Assembly (NCBI GenBank): GCA_002448975.1
Contig: DKBO01000114.1
Coordinates: 1-13,662, forward strand
DNA: 13,662 nucleotides
Source: Nitrospiraceae bacterium UBA6898
Lineage (GTDB): Bacteria; Nitrospirota; Thermodesulfovibrionia; Thermodesulfovibrionales; UBA6898
Direction: 5' to 3'
In this document: piece by piece, positions 1 to 7,794 of the stretch
Position numbering within the stretch: position 1 is the stretch's first letter
Layout: each line of letters opens with the position of its first letter
The notes under the pieces: model-generated
Database searches by the model: none
Seen by the model: the letters and a program-made list of their open reading frames with translations, nothing else
What the model was told of the DNA's origin: nothing
Program-made: the position numbers and the translations under genes

Positions 1-1
1 A

Positions 2-235
2 AAAATCACGCAGCAGATCTGGCAGGAATGGGTATATCCGGATACCGGAGAGAAGAACCTTGAGGCGGTTATCGCCGTGAAGATAGCAAAGGACGGTTCC
101 GTGACCATACGGGGAATAGAAAAAGGATCAGGGAATGCACTTTTTGACCGGTCAGCCCTGCGCGCCATTTCCAAGGCATCTCCCGTTTCCCCGCCGCCCT
201 ACGAAATGGAGATCGGCATGAGGTTCTATCCATGA
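2..235 (+). CDS. TolA/TonB-type C-terminal domain protein (3' fragment)
   Basis: The 77 C-terminal residues of a gene that begins upstream of the window. The visible part looks like a TonB/TolA C-terminal domain. It has an aromatic W..W.YP patch at fragment residues 7-13, a beta-strand pattern with the typical 'V.I.KDGSV' turn near residues 25-34, an 'ALFDRSALRAI' helix, and a closing strand ending FYP. In this family the domain projects into the periplasm and, in Tol systems, contacts TolB and Pal to couple inner-membrane energy to the outer membrane. Its stop codon overlaps the tolB start by ATGA, so position argues for the TolA role rather than a siderophore-type TonB. The domain assignment is by pattern; TolA versus TonB is inferred from the neighbours. 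Confidence 0.8.
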   Translation, partial: KITQQIWQEWVYPDTGEKNLEAVIAVKIAKDGSVTIRGIEKGSGNALFDRSALRAISKASPVSPPPYEMEIGMRFYP

Positions 236-1533
236 GGGCAACCCGCCGCAGCCACCAGGTCGAGAGCATACGGCTGAGAGCCATCACGGTCGCGCTCTTC
301 ACGTTTCTTTTGTTTGCCGCATGCTCGTTCCCTGCGGCAGTTGAGGCGAAGGTATATATTGATATTACGTCGCCCTCGGCGAAAAAACTCCCGATAGCTA
401 TTTACGACCTGCAGGGACCTGCAGGAAAGGAGATATCTGATATCATCCGGGATGACCTTACCTTTACCGGCCTCTTCATGTACATTGACAAGGCGTCTTA
501 CATCGAACCCGCTTCTGAGAGATTCAGCCAGCAGAACTGGAAACCGCTCGGTATCGAGGCTGTCGTCAAGGGAACGACCAGGGAAAACAACGGCCTTATG
601 GTTGACATTGCCGTATACGATGTATTCGACGGCAGGACAATCTTAACCCGGCAGTATCAGGCGACACGCGAACTGGTACGCCAGCTTGCCCATACGATAT
701 CGAACGATATATACCAGTCATTTACCGGTCTTCCGGGCATGTTCCGGACCAAGATCGCCTTAGTTGCAGAGGACGACGGTGAAAAGGGCATCTATGTCAT
801 GGACTGGGATGGTCAAAGGGTGAGGAAGCTCGGTCTGAAGGGAACGCTTGTCCTTGCTCCGCGCTGGTCTGCTGACGGCACAAAGATCATCTACTCATCG
901 GAACGGAGTAGACAATGGGGGGTCTATCTGTTAGACTTTGTTAAAATGTCCGAAAAAAGAATTGTCGCATCAAAAGGAACAAATATGGCCGGTGATTTTT
1001 TCCCGAAGGGTGATGCGGTCACCTATTCTTCGTCAAAAGACGGGACTCCTGACATCTATGTAATGTCTCTGAAGGACCTTGCAAGCAGGAAACTAACCCA
1101 TACACAGGGCATCGAAGTCTCGCCTGCGGTATCTCCTGACGGCACCCATATTGCATTTGTTTCCGACCGTGGAGGAAGCCCGCAGATTTACCTTATGCGC
1201 ACAGACGGAAGCGATATCAGAAGGGTGACGTTCGACGGATCGTACAACACATCCCCGAGCTGGTCTCCTTCAGGCGACAGGATCGTATTTTCCTGCAGGA
1301 GAGGAAAAAACCAGATATGCCTCGTAAAGCCCGACGGCACAGACCTTCTCCAGCTTACAGATGCGGGCAATAATGAAGATCCATCCTTTTCCCCTGACGG
1401 CAGATATATCACATTTTCTTCCGACAGGGACAGAACACGGGGAATATATATCATGCGGGCCAATGGCGAAACGCAAAAAAAGATCAGCCCACCGGGGCTC
1501 CGCGCATACGGACCCAGGTGGTCACCAAACTAA
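232..1533 (+). CDS. tolB: Tol-Pal system periplasmic beta-propeller protein TolB
   Basis: A 433-residue protein, normal length for TolB. TolB is a periplasmic protein that shuttles between Pal and the TolA/TonB-type partner during outer-membrane constriction at division. The N-terminus has a basic stretch, a hydrophobic core (about residues 16-34) and a likely signal-peptidase site after VEA at residue 39. Residues 40-165 form the alpha/beta N domain. From about 170 there are at least five PD40/WD40-like propeller blades with the recurring 'SPDG..I.F.SDR.G...IY' signature, near residues 211-225, 257-278, 299-325, 343-369 and 385-409. The start is the ATG overlapping the upstream stop, with a GAGG at 220-223. 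A Cys at residue 31 in a poor lipobox context is probably not lipidated. Confidence 0.95.
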   Translation: MRATRRSHQVESIRLRAITVALFTFLLFAACSFPAAVEAKVYIDITSPSAKKLPIAIYDLQGPAGKEISDIIRDDLTFTGLFMYIDKASYIEPASERFSQQNWKPLGIEAVVKGTTRENNGLMVDIAVYDVFDGRTILTRQYQATRELVRQLAHTISNDIYQSFTGLPGMFRTKIALVAEDDGEKGIYVMDWDGQRVRKLGLKGTLVLAPRWSADGTKIIYSSERSRQWGVYLLDFVKMSEKRIVASKGTNMAGDFFPKGDAVTYSSSKDGTPDIYVMSLKDLASRKLTHTQGIEVSPAVSPDGTHIAFVSDRGGSPQIYLMRTDGSDIRRVTFDGSYNTSPSWSPSGDRIVFSCRRGKNQICLVKPDGTDLLQLTDAGNNEDPSFSPDGRYITFSSDRDRTRGIYIMRANGETQKKISPPGLRAYGPRWSPN

Positions 1534-1555
1534 CAACTATCTTAAGGAGGAAGAG

Positions 1556-2125
1556 ATGAAATCAGTAAAATTTGTTGTACTCACGTTCATGCTGTTGTGC
1601 GCTTTCGGGCTTGTCGCTTGTCAGAAGAGGGCGGTTACCAAGGCTGATACAGCTCCGGAGGCGCAACCGCAGGCCGTGGAGAAGAAAGACCAGGAAAAGG
1701 TCACGGAAAGCAAGATCGACTCCAAGATCGAGTCTGTTGAGGTGAAGGACAAGGAGGGGCAATACGCAGAGAGCAAAGAGAGCATGTTCTCTGACATCCT
1801 TTTTGACTACGACAAGTACGATGTGGCAGATATCTACAAGTCGGTTCTTAAGTCTGTCTCAACCTGGATGGCAAAAAATACCTCAGCCCGCCTTTCCATC
1901 GAAGGCCACTGCGACGAGCGCGGCACGAACGAATACAACCTTGCTCTCGGAGATCGCAGGGCAAAGGCTGTCAAGGACTATCTTGTGAGTCTCGGCGTAG
2001 CATCCGACAGGATCAATGTGATCAGCTACGGCGAGGAGCGTCCCATCTGCAATGAGCAGACAGAAGTTTGCTGGGCTAAGAACAGGCGCGCACATTTCGT
2101 TGTCCTTACCAAGGTGGGCAAATAA
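1556..2125 (+). CDS. pal: Peptidoglycan-associated lipoprotein Pal
   Basis: A 189-residue outer-membrane lipoprotein that anchors the outer membrane to peptidoglycan and is the docking partner of TolB. The signal peptide ends in the lipobox LVAC, with Cys22 as the lipidated residue. A charged, low-complexity Lys/Glu linker spans about 25-75, and an OmpA_C-like domain covers about 76-185. The meso-DAP binding signature is intact: GHCDERGT at 117-124 followed by the LGDRRA motif at 131-136. The start is the ATG at 1556, because a strong AAGGAGG Shine-Dalgarno lies 5 nt upstream and the signal peptide begins there. The same frame stays open upstream into tolB but is not used. It lies 22 nt after tolB. 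Cys165 and Cys172, near the C-terminus, could form a disulfide. Confidence 0.96.
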   Translation: MKSVKFVVLTFMLLCAFGLVACQKRAVTKADTAPEAQPQAVEKKDQEKVTESKIDSKIESVEVKDKEGQYAESKESMFSDILFDYDKYDVADIYKSVLKSVSTWMAKNTSARLSIEGHCDERGTNEYNLALGDRRAKAVKDYLVSLGVASDRINVISYGEERPICNEQTEVCWAKNRRAHFVVLTKVGK

Positions 2126-2127
2126 GC

Positions 2128-3033
2128 GTGAAGAAGGCATGTCTTGTTATTTTCGCCCTATTCCTGTCGGCTTGTGCCTCGAGCAACGACTTCAACCGCC
2201 TGAGGAGCCAGGTCAATGAACTGCAGCAGTCCTCTTCTGAAACCAAGAAGGATGTCGCCTCTGTCAGGGAAACAACCACCGGTGTTGTAAAAGAGGACTC
2301 GCTTTTTGCTCTCCGGGAAAGTCAGACGGACCTTCTTGCAAAGGTTAATGAGAATGCCAGAGGCCTTCAGGAACTGCGAGGCAGGTTCGATGAAAACCGC
2401 TATTTCACGGAAAAGACATTCAAGGAATCTTCTTCAGAACGCGAGCTGCTGAAGACCCAGATAGCTGCACTGGAAACTCAGGTAAAGTCTTTAAAGGACC
2501 GACTTGCGCTCACCGAAAGCCCGGCAAAACCTCAGGGAGAGACAGCCGAAGCCATGGGCACGGGCTCGTCCCCACTGGCGGCAGAAACACCGAAAACCGC
2601 AGGCGAACCACAGGATGCCATGTCTGCTTCTGCAGCTGACAGCATGTCTGCTGACTATGATGCCGCCTATCAGCTCTTCCAGGAAAAGAAGTTCAAGGAG
2701 TCAAGAAAGAAGTTCGAGATTTTTCTCAGGGAATATCCGAAATCGAAACTTGCCGATAATGCGCAGTTCTGGACGGCTGAGTCTTACTACGCGGAAAAGG
2801 ACTTTGAGAACGCGATCCTTTCCTATGAGACACTGCTCAAGAAATACCCGGAAAGCAGCAAGGCAAGTGGCGGCATGCTCAAACAGGGTTTTGCATTCAT
2901 CGAGATAGGTGATCGCAAGACCGGCAAGATCATCCTCACCAAGGTCATGGAAAAGTATCCCGGCTCTAGAGATGCCGAACTGGCAAAGAAAAAACTCGCT
3001 GAAATCGACAAGAAATCTCCGAAGAAGAGATGA
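2128..3033 (+). CDS. cpoB: Tol-Pal coordinator CpoB/YbgF, lipoprotein form
   Basis: A 301-residue protein starting at GTG 2 nt after pal, with AAGGTGG at 2111-2117 as the likely ribosome site. Family members coordinate the Tol-Pal machinery with peptidoglycan synthesis in the periplasm. Here the N-terminus is a lipoprotein signal (LSAC, Cys16) rather than a cleaved secretory signal. About 20-128 is heptad-rich coiled coil, the trimerisation region in the family. About 130-172 is an Ala/Pro/Ser-rich linker. About 174-293 holds three TPR-like helical pairs ending in the '.YP.S' turns at 203-206, 240-243 and 277-280. That order is the standard YbgF architecture. The stop overlaps the moaA start by ATGA. 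Confidence 0.92.
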   Translation: MKKACLVIFALFLSACASSNDFNRLRSQVNELQQSSSETKKDVASVRETTTGVVKEDSLFALRESQTDLLAKVNENARGLQELRGRFDENRYFTEKTFKESSSERELLKTQIAALETQVKSLKDRLALTESPAKPQGETAEAMGTGSSPLAAETPKTAGEPQDAMSASAADSMSADYDAAYQLFQEKKFKESRKKFEIFLREYPKSKLADNAQFWTAESYYAEKDFENAILSYETLLKKYPESSKASGGMLKQGFAFIEIGDRKTGKIILTKVMEKYPGSRDAELAKKKLAEIDKKSPKKR

Positions 3034-4043
3034 GGCCTATGCAGGACAGCTTCTCACGGGTGATCGATTACCTGCGCATTTCGATCACCGATAAGTGCAA
3101 TCTACGATGCATCTATTGCATGCCGGCCGACGGCGTTGCGCCTGCACGTCATTCTGATATACTCCGCTACGAAGAAATCATCCGGGTTGCGGCAGCCGCG
3201 GCCCGCCTCGGCGTCAGGAAAATCAGGCTGACAGGCGGCGAACCCCTTGTCAGAAAAAACATCGCGTTCCTTATTTCATCACTCCGGAAAATTGCCGGAA
3301 TCGAGGACATTAGTCTCACGACAAACGGGATATTGCTCGGGCAGCATGCAAAGACTCTTGCTGACGCCGGGCTCGACAGGGTGAACATCAGCGTTGATTC
3401 CTTGCGGCCGCAACGCTACCGCGAAATTACGCGGGGAGGAGACCTAGATACGGTCCTCGCGGGAATCCAGGCAGCAGAACACGCCGGGCTCAGACCTCTG
3501 AAGATCAATATGGTGCCGATGCGGGGGATGAACGAGGACGAGATCCTCGACTTTGCAAGGATCACCCTCGATACCGAGCGTCATGTCCGGTTCATCGAAT
3601 GTATGCCTGCCGGCTCGGTGAATTTCTGGGAGCCGGGAAAGTACATGACCACCGATGAAATAAGGGGCATTATTGAGACACTTGGTCTTCTGTCGCCCGT
3701 AAAGGTGAGAACAAACGGGCCGTCAAAATACTATCGGCTTCCCGGGGCAAGGGGCGTCATCGGCTTTATCAGTGCGCTCACCCACCACTACTGCGAAGAC
3801 TGCAACCGGCTGAGGCTGACAGCTGACGGCATGCTGCGCCCCTGTCTCTTTTCCGAGACAGAGATCGATATCCGGTCTGCGATCAGAGTCGGCGCACCAG
3901 ACGAGGAAATTGAGCGTTTGCTTAAACTGTCGATCGCGGTAAAACCTCAAGGTCATATGTTGGGCAGTTTGTCATCTCCGTCGAGCGCTCCACGAATATC
4001 TCCTCATGCGGTCAAAAGACCTATGTCACGGATCGGCGGATGA
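3030..4043 (+). CDS. moaA: GTP 3',8-cyclase MoaA (radical SAM)
   Basis: A 337-residue radical SAM enzyme that converts GTP to 3',8-cyclo-dihydroGTP, the first step of molybdenum cofactor synthesis. The radical SAM cluster ligands are Cys23, Cys27 and Cys30 in the TDKCNLRCIYCMP motif. The SAM-contacting GGEP is at 69-72. The second 4Fe-4S cluster ligands are Cys255, Cys258 and Cys272, and the essential C-terminal Gly-Gly is at 336-337. The ATG at 3030 overlaps the cpoB stop; a second in-frame ATG at 3039 would also fit the family N-terminus. Residues about 312-328 are unusually rich in Ser and Pro and match the usual C-terminal pattern poorly, although the flanking KPQGH and RPMSRIGG motifs are in frame. 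A pair of compensating frameshifts there is possible. Confidence 0.95.
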   Translation: MRPMQDSFSRVIDYLRISITDKCNLRCIYCMPADGVAPARHSDILRYEEIIRVAAAAARLGVRKIRLTGGEPLVRKNIAFLISSLRKIAGIEDISLTTNGILLGQHAKTLADAGLDRVNISVDSLRPQRYREITRGGDLDTVLAGIQAAEHAGLRPLKINMVPMRGMNEDEILDFARITLDTERHVRFIECMPAGSVNFWEPGKYMTTDEIRGIIETLGLLSPVKVRTNGPSKYYRLPGARGVIGFISALTHHYCEDCNRLRLTADGMLRPCLFSETEIDIRSAIRVGAPDEEIERLLKLSIAVKPQGHMLGSLSSPSSAPRISPHAVKRPMSRIGG

Positions 4044-4516
4044 AAAAACTTTCCCATCTGGACAGAAGCGGCAAAGCTCGCATGGTAGATGTATCGAGGA
4101 AAACTGCAACGACTCGCGAAGCAGTTGCCCGCGGCATGATCTTCATGAAAAAAGCGACACTTGCCCTCATTATGGATAATCAAGTGGCCAAGGGAGATGC
4201 AATCGGTACCGCCCGCATCGCGGGAATCATGGCAGCGAAAAAAACTCCCGGGCTCATACCACTTTGCCATCCGTTGCAGATTTCATCGGTCAGCATAGAC
4301 TTTGACTTTGATAGAAATAAAGGTCGGATAGCCATTGAGTCTCGGGTAAGGGTCACCGGACAGACGGGCGTGGAGATGGAAGCGCTGACCGCTGTCTCCG
4401 TTGCAGCGCTGACAATCTATGACATGTGCAAGGCCGTTGACAAGGAAATGGTCATCTCTGACATCATGCTCATCAAAAAGACCGGGGGCAAGAGCGGTCC
4501 TTTCCTCCGTCCATAA
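4040..4516 (+). CDS. moaC: Cyclic pyranopterin monophosphate synthase MoaC
   Basis: A 158-residue protein, the usual MoaC length. It rearranges the MoaA product 3',8-cyclo-dihydroGTP to cyclic pyranopterin monophosphate. Diagnostic motifs are present: MVDVS (15-19), GDAIGTARIAGI (52-63), LIPLCHPL (72-79) and the GVEMEALTAVSVAALTIYD block (110-128). Asp128 and Lys131 fall at the same positions as the catalytic pair of the E. coli enzyme. The start ATG overlaps the moaA stop (ATGA), so translation is probably coupled and the two sequential enzymes are made together. It is the last plus-strand gene of the run and converges on the DUF4388/J-domain gene 28 nt away. No clear rho-independent terminator follows. 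Confidence 0.97.
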   Translation: MKKLSHLDRSGKARMVDVSRKTATTREAVARGMIFMKKATLALIMDNQVAKGDAIGTARIAGIMAAKKTPGLIPLCHPLQISSVSIDFDFDRNKGRIAIESRVRVTGQTGVEMEALTAVSVAALTIYDMCKAVDKEMVISDIMLIKKTGGKSGPFLRP

Positions 4517-4544
4517 GCCTTTTCCTCCGATATGGGACAGACTG

Positions 4545-6008
4545 CTATCTTGACTGTTCCAGCCCCTTCTTCGCCTTTTCGTTCCCGGGATCTATCTTGA
4601 GGGCTTTCTGGAAAGACAAATGCGCCCTCTTCTTGAGTCCTGCTTTCATGTAAACAAGTCCAAGATGGGAATGAAACTCTGCATTGAACGGCTCGATCTT
4701 CAGTGCTGCCAGCAGGGCCTCTTCCGCTTCCTTGACATGTTCGGGGAACTTTGAATATGCAAGGGACAGATAATTCAGGTACACGGCATTTTTCGGGGCC
4801 AGGTGTGTCGCTCGCGTGAACTTTTCGATCGCTGCCCGATAATTACCTTTCTTGAATTCCGCAATGCCTTCCCGATGGTGTTCTGCAGCCTGCGCTTCTT
4901 CCCCAGCCCCTTCTTCCTGTTTCCGCGATCGCAGCGCTGCAATATATGCTCTACGCTTCTGCTCGTCTTTCAGGGTGTTATACGCCCTGGTGAGCGCGTC
5001 GAAAATCGCCGTGAGCTTCATTTTGATCGAATAGTCATCGGCACTGAAATGCCGGTCAGGATGAAATTCCTTGGTAAGCCGGTAATAACTCTTCTTGAGC
5101 GTTTCGCTGTCAGCATTTTCATCCACCTCAAGCAGCTCCATCATGGTCATGCTGCTGAGGTGTGCATAGGCTTCTTCAATCTTCTTACACAAGATCTCCT
5201 CTTCCGTTGTATACGGCGTAAGGATATCGTCCAAGGATATAATCCCTTCATCCATGTGCTGGTCTTTCCCTTGGTCAGCCCCCTTCTTGCCGTGCTCAGC
5301 CTCTTCGACCATACCGATCGCCCAGAGCACATAGAGGACTTTCAGCGCTTCAAATGACCCCATCCATGAGCTGTCGACAATCTGCTTGATGGTCCTCACC
5401 CCGTCGACCAGGGAGAGTATCTTTTTGTCCTGAGGGCTCAACTCGATGTCCTGGAAAAGACTCAGGGGATCTTCGCTCAGCCTGAGCACGGAATCGGTAT
5501 GTGGCATCTCACCCCTGATTCTGGTCCAGTTCACGATTCTGTTCACCCCGGCATAGATCAGGTTGCCGACGCTGTTCTTCAGGGTGATGACCTCCTGCGT
5601 AGGAAGTTCTCCTTCATGAAATACATAGTCACCTTCTTCGACAAGGAACATGCTTTGAATGATCTCCCGCACCTGGTACTTGACACCCCAGAAGAGGTCT
5701 TTCGGAATGAGATAGCCGAGCTCGACGAGAATAGCTCCCTGCCGTTTTCCTTTTGATGCCTTGAGGATCTCGACCGACTTATCGTATTGCTCGACCGTGA
5801 TCTTTCCAGCCTTCAGGAGCATCTCTCCCAACCGGTCATCTTCATACGTGGAAGAGGCAAAAACAACGTCTCCCCCATTGAAGTATATCTTTTTGGTGAA
5901 TAACGGGGTGGTAAGTGAAAGTGTCCCAGTCTTTCTGTTCCTGTTAAGGTACACCAGGATTCTCACAAGCGCGATATCTTTAACATTACCGTTTGATGGT
6001 ATTTCCAT
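4545..6008 (-). CDS. DUF4388 - J-domain - TPR protein
   Basis: A 487-residue, apparently soluble protein of three parts. Residues about 5-135 resemble a DUF4388 (PatA-like) domain, with the opening 'L..ILVYLNRNRKTGTLSL' and 'GDVVFA' features. Residues about 290-356 are a DnaJ domain with helix II 'KKSYYRLTKEF', the HPD tripeptide at 316-318 and helix III 'IFDALTRAYNTLKD', so it should be able to stimulate an Hsp70. Residues about 375-475 form TPR helical repeats ('GIAEFKKGNYRAAIEKFTRA', 'ALKIEP', 'ALKIDPGN'). An acidic/charged linker spans about 235-285. DUF4388 proteins occur in regulatory and gliding/chemosensory settings, but no partner kinase or response regulator is visible here. Its first 23 nt overlap the end of the 94-residue gene. 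The specific role is unknown; a client-specific co-chaperone is an inference. Confidence 0.85.
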   Translation of the reverse strand: MEIPSNGNVKDIALVRILVYLNRNRKTGTLSLTTPLFTKKIYFNGGDVVFASSTYEDDRLGEMLLKAGKITVEQYDKSVEILKASKGKRQGAILVELGYLIPKDLFWGVKYQVREIIQSMFLVEEGDYVFHEGELPTQEVITLKNSVGNLIYAGVNRIVNWTRIRGEMPHTDSVLRLSEDPLSLFQDIELSPQDKKILSLVDGVRTIKQIVDSSWMGSFEALKVLYVLWAIGMVEEAEHGKKGADQGKDQHMDEGIISLDDILTPYTTEEEILCKKIEEAYAHLSSMTMMELLEVDENADSETLKKSYYRLTKEFHPDRHFSADDYSIKMKLTAIFDALTRAYNTLKDEQKRRAYIAALRSRKQEEGAGEEAQAAEHHREGIAEFKKGNYRAAIEKFTRATHLAPKNAVYLNYLSLAYSKFPEHVKEAEEALLAALKIEPFNAEFHSHLGLVYMKAGLKKRAHLSFQKALKIDPGNEKAKKGLEQSR

Positions 6009-6270
6009 AATTTCCTTCTTCTGCCTGTTTCCTGGCTGAGGAGATCTCTTCGCTCAGGCTGTCCCGTTCGCTCTTGAGGAGCTGCAGCTGAACCGAAATA
6101 CTCCTGAGATCCTCCGCCTGTCTCTGTATGGTATCCCTGAGCACCATGATATAGTACCCCTCAATACATACTGCTGCAAGCAGTGCGGCAACAGCAAGGT
6201 ATCTGCCGATAATCTGCCCAACATCCCTCCGGGTCTCCTGTGTCCCCTGCGATTCCGTCTTCATCGGCAT
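5986..6270 (-). CDS. Small single-pass membrane protein with coiled coil
   Basis: A 94-residue protein with no family I can name. The N-terminal 20 residues are polar. A hydrophobic segment spans about 22-44 (IGRYLAVAALLAAVCIEGYY onward), and about 44-85 is a heptad-like, Glu/Ser/Arg-rich coiled coil. This is the general shape of FtsL/DivIC-type or SNARE-like bitopic proteins, but no specific motif supports calling it so. Its start codon directly abuts the stop of the AMMECR1 gene (TGAATG), and its 3' end overlaps the DUF4388/J-domain gene by 23 nt, which is good evidence that it is a real translated member of the operon. An alternative ATG lies two codons downstream. Confidence 0.7.
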   Translation of the reverse strand: MPMKTESQGTQETRRDVGQIIGRYLAVAALLAAVCIEGYYIMVLRDTIQRQAEDLRSISVQLQLLKSERDSLSEEISSARKQAEEGNYGNTIKR

Positions 6271-6777
6271 TCAGTGGTATCGCGCCACCGTAAACCTGAA
6301 TATTTCCAGCTGATCATCCGACCAGATGCCTGCCTTGGTCTTCGCTATTCTGAGCTGTTCCTCTGCAGTGTCGACTCCTTCAAGATCCGGCAAAAGCAGT
6401 CCCCGCTTCAGCCCCTGGGCAACGATCAGCCCATATTTCTTCGGGTCAAGCTCACGTATCGTCTCGATTTGTTCGGGGGCTGAAAGAATATCAACGGAAT
6501 ATACGATATCTCCAAGTTCGTCTCCCGTCACTGCAGCAAACCTCGGGTCCTGTGTGGCCGCGGCAATCGCATTCTGGATAACCTCTTCAGCAACAGAATC
6601 CCTGCAGGGCTGGAATGTTCCGATGCAGCCCCGCAGACTGCCGTGCTTTTTGAGGCTCACAAAGACTCCCGCTCTGGCCGCAAATTCAGGAGAGAGTTCC
6701 GCCGGAGGGGATATCATTCGTCCGCTCCTGACAAACTCTTCAATGCTCTTTTTTGCGAGCTCAACGATGGGGTGCAT
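6271..6777 (-). CDS. AMMECR1-domain protein (AmmA-like)
   Basis: A 168-residue protein that is essentially a whole AMMECR1 domain. The family hallmark LRGCIGT lies at 48-54, preceded by the 'GVFVSLKKHG' strand and followed by 'AEEVIQNAIAAATQDPRF' and, near 92, 'VYSVDILS'. 'GLLLPDLEGVD' at about 145-155 is also characteristic of the C-terminal half. The biochemical function of the family is not established. In many prokaryotes the gene sits with a Memo-family gene and a radical SAM gene (the AmmeMemoRadiSam set), but neither partner is present in this window. The ATG overlaps the stop of the polyprenyl synthase by one base (TAATG), so the two are translationally coupled. Confidence 0.92.
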   Translation of the reverse strand: MHPIVELAKKSIEEFVRSGRMISPPAELSPEFAARAGVFVSLKKHGSLRGCIGTFQPCRDSVAEEVIQNAIAAATQDPRFAAVTGDELGDIVYSVDILSAPEQIETIRELDPKKYGLIVAQGLKRGLLLPDLEGVDTAEEQLRIAKTKAGIWSDDQLEIFRFTVARYH

Positions 6778-7781
6778 TACTTCTCCCTGTGCAGGGAATA
6801 ATCGGCTATAGCAAGAAGCGCATCTTTTGCACGCCCATCAGGGAATGGCGCAAGGTCCGCTTTGGCCCCTGCAATCATTCCCCTGGCTTTTTCGAGAGAG
6901 GCTTCAATAGCACGGTATTTCTTCAGCAGCGTCAATATCCGCTCAAGCCCGGCGTCTGAAAAATCTTTGATAATCGCCTGTACCTCTGCCTTGTCGTTTT
7001 CCGCTGCCTCGGAGAGCAGAAGAAGAAGCGGGAGCGTTATCTTCCCCTCTTCGAGGTCCTTGCAGAGTTTCTTGCCGAGCTCACGTTCTTCCGCCATATA
7101 ATCCAGTATGTCATCCGCCATCTGGAACACGATGCCGGTCTTCATACCGAAATCAGCAAGTGCCTGCTCCTTTTCCTTTGTCAGCCCGCCAAGGATGGCA
7201 CCTATCCTACAAGCAGCAGATATGAGCGCGCCCGTCTTCGCAGATATGATCTCAAGATACTCTGCTTCTGAAATGTCTGAATCTCCTACCTTATTGAGCT
7301 GAAGCAGTTCCCCTTCCGTCATACGGGTCGTTGCTGCAGAGAGGGCCTCCATGATGTTCTGGTTTTTCAGCAGGACCGCTTCACGAAGTGCGTTGGAATA
7401 CAGAAAGTCTCCCACCAGCACCACGACCTGATTTCCCCAAAGCGCATTTGCCGAAGACTTTCCCCTTCTCACCTCGGCCATGTCGACAACATCGTCATGA
7501 AGAAGGGAGGCAGTGTGGATCGACTCAATGATGCTTGCGATATCGATGCTGGCATCGCCGTCATATCCAGAGAGATCAGCTGATATGAGATGAAACAGGG
7601 GCCTGAGCCTTTTGCCGCCGCTCGAGATGATGTAATCACCGATGAGAGGAATGAAAGGAACCTTGTTCCGGAAGAGCTCTTTTATCCTGAATTCTACGCG
7701 GCTGAGCCTTTCCTCATAGGAATCAAAGACCTCCTGAAGATTCATTTTCTGATGATAGGACAGTGTCTCTTTTGATGTCAA
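6777..7781 (-). CDS. Trans-isoprenyl diphosphate synthase (long-chain, IspB-like)
   Basis: A 334-residue polyprenyl diphosphate synthase that condenses isopentenyl diphosphate onto an allylic primer, probably to make the quinone side chain. Visible motifs are GGKRLRP (55-61), the first Asp-rich motif DDVVD (96-100), 'AKTGALI' (181-187), the second Asp-rich motif DDILD (223-227) and 'GKKLCKDLEEGKITLPL' (236-252). The residue five before the first Asp motif is Ala91 rather than an aromatic, which in this family favours long products. The start is taken as TTG at 7781, because AAGGAT lies 7 nt upstream overlapping the mtnA stop, whereas the in-frame ATG at 7745 has no evident ribosome site. The gap to mtnA is 11 nt. 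Product length cannot be fixed from sequence alone. Confidence 0.93.
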   Translation of the reverse strand: MTSKETLSYHQKMNLQEVFDSYEERLSRVEFRIKELFRNKVPFIPLIGDYIISSGGKRLRPLFHLISADLSGYDGDASIDIASIIESIHTASLLHDDVVDMAEVRRGKSSANALWGNQVVVLVGDFLYSNALREAVLLKNQNIMEALSAATTRMTEGELLQLNKVGDSDISEAEYLEIISAKTGALISAACRIGAILGGLTKEKEQALADFGMKTGIVFQMADDILDYMAEERELGKKLCKDLEEGKITLPLLLLLSEAAENDKAEVQAIIKDFSDAGLERILTLLKKYRAIEASLEKARGMIAGAKADLAPFPDGRAKDALLAIADYSLHREK

Positions 7782-7788
7782 GGAAGAT

Positions 7789-7794
7789 ATCCTT
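7789..7794 (-). promoter_or_regulatory. Ribosome binding site deciding the TTG start of the polyprenyl synthase
   Basis: On the minus strand AAGGAT lies 7 nt before the TTG at 7781 and overlaps the TAA stop of mtnA (7793-7795), which suits termination-reinitiation coupling. The competing ATG at 7745 has no purine-rich stretch at the right distance. Confidence 0.5.

Noticed and set aside
1361..1555. An upstream in-frame extension of pal into the end of tolB
   Set aside because: It would lie within the tolB coding sequence in another frame. The ATG at 1556 has an excellent ribosome site and begins a clean lipoprotein signal peptide.
4509..4538. Stem GTCCATA / TATGGGAC at the moaC stop as a terminator
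   Set aside because: It has a bulge, a 15-nt loop, few G-C pairs and no T tract on either strand.
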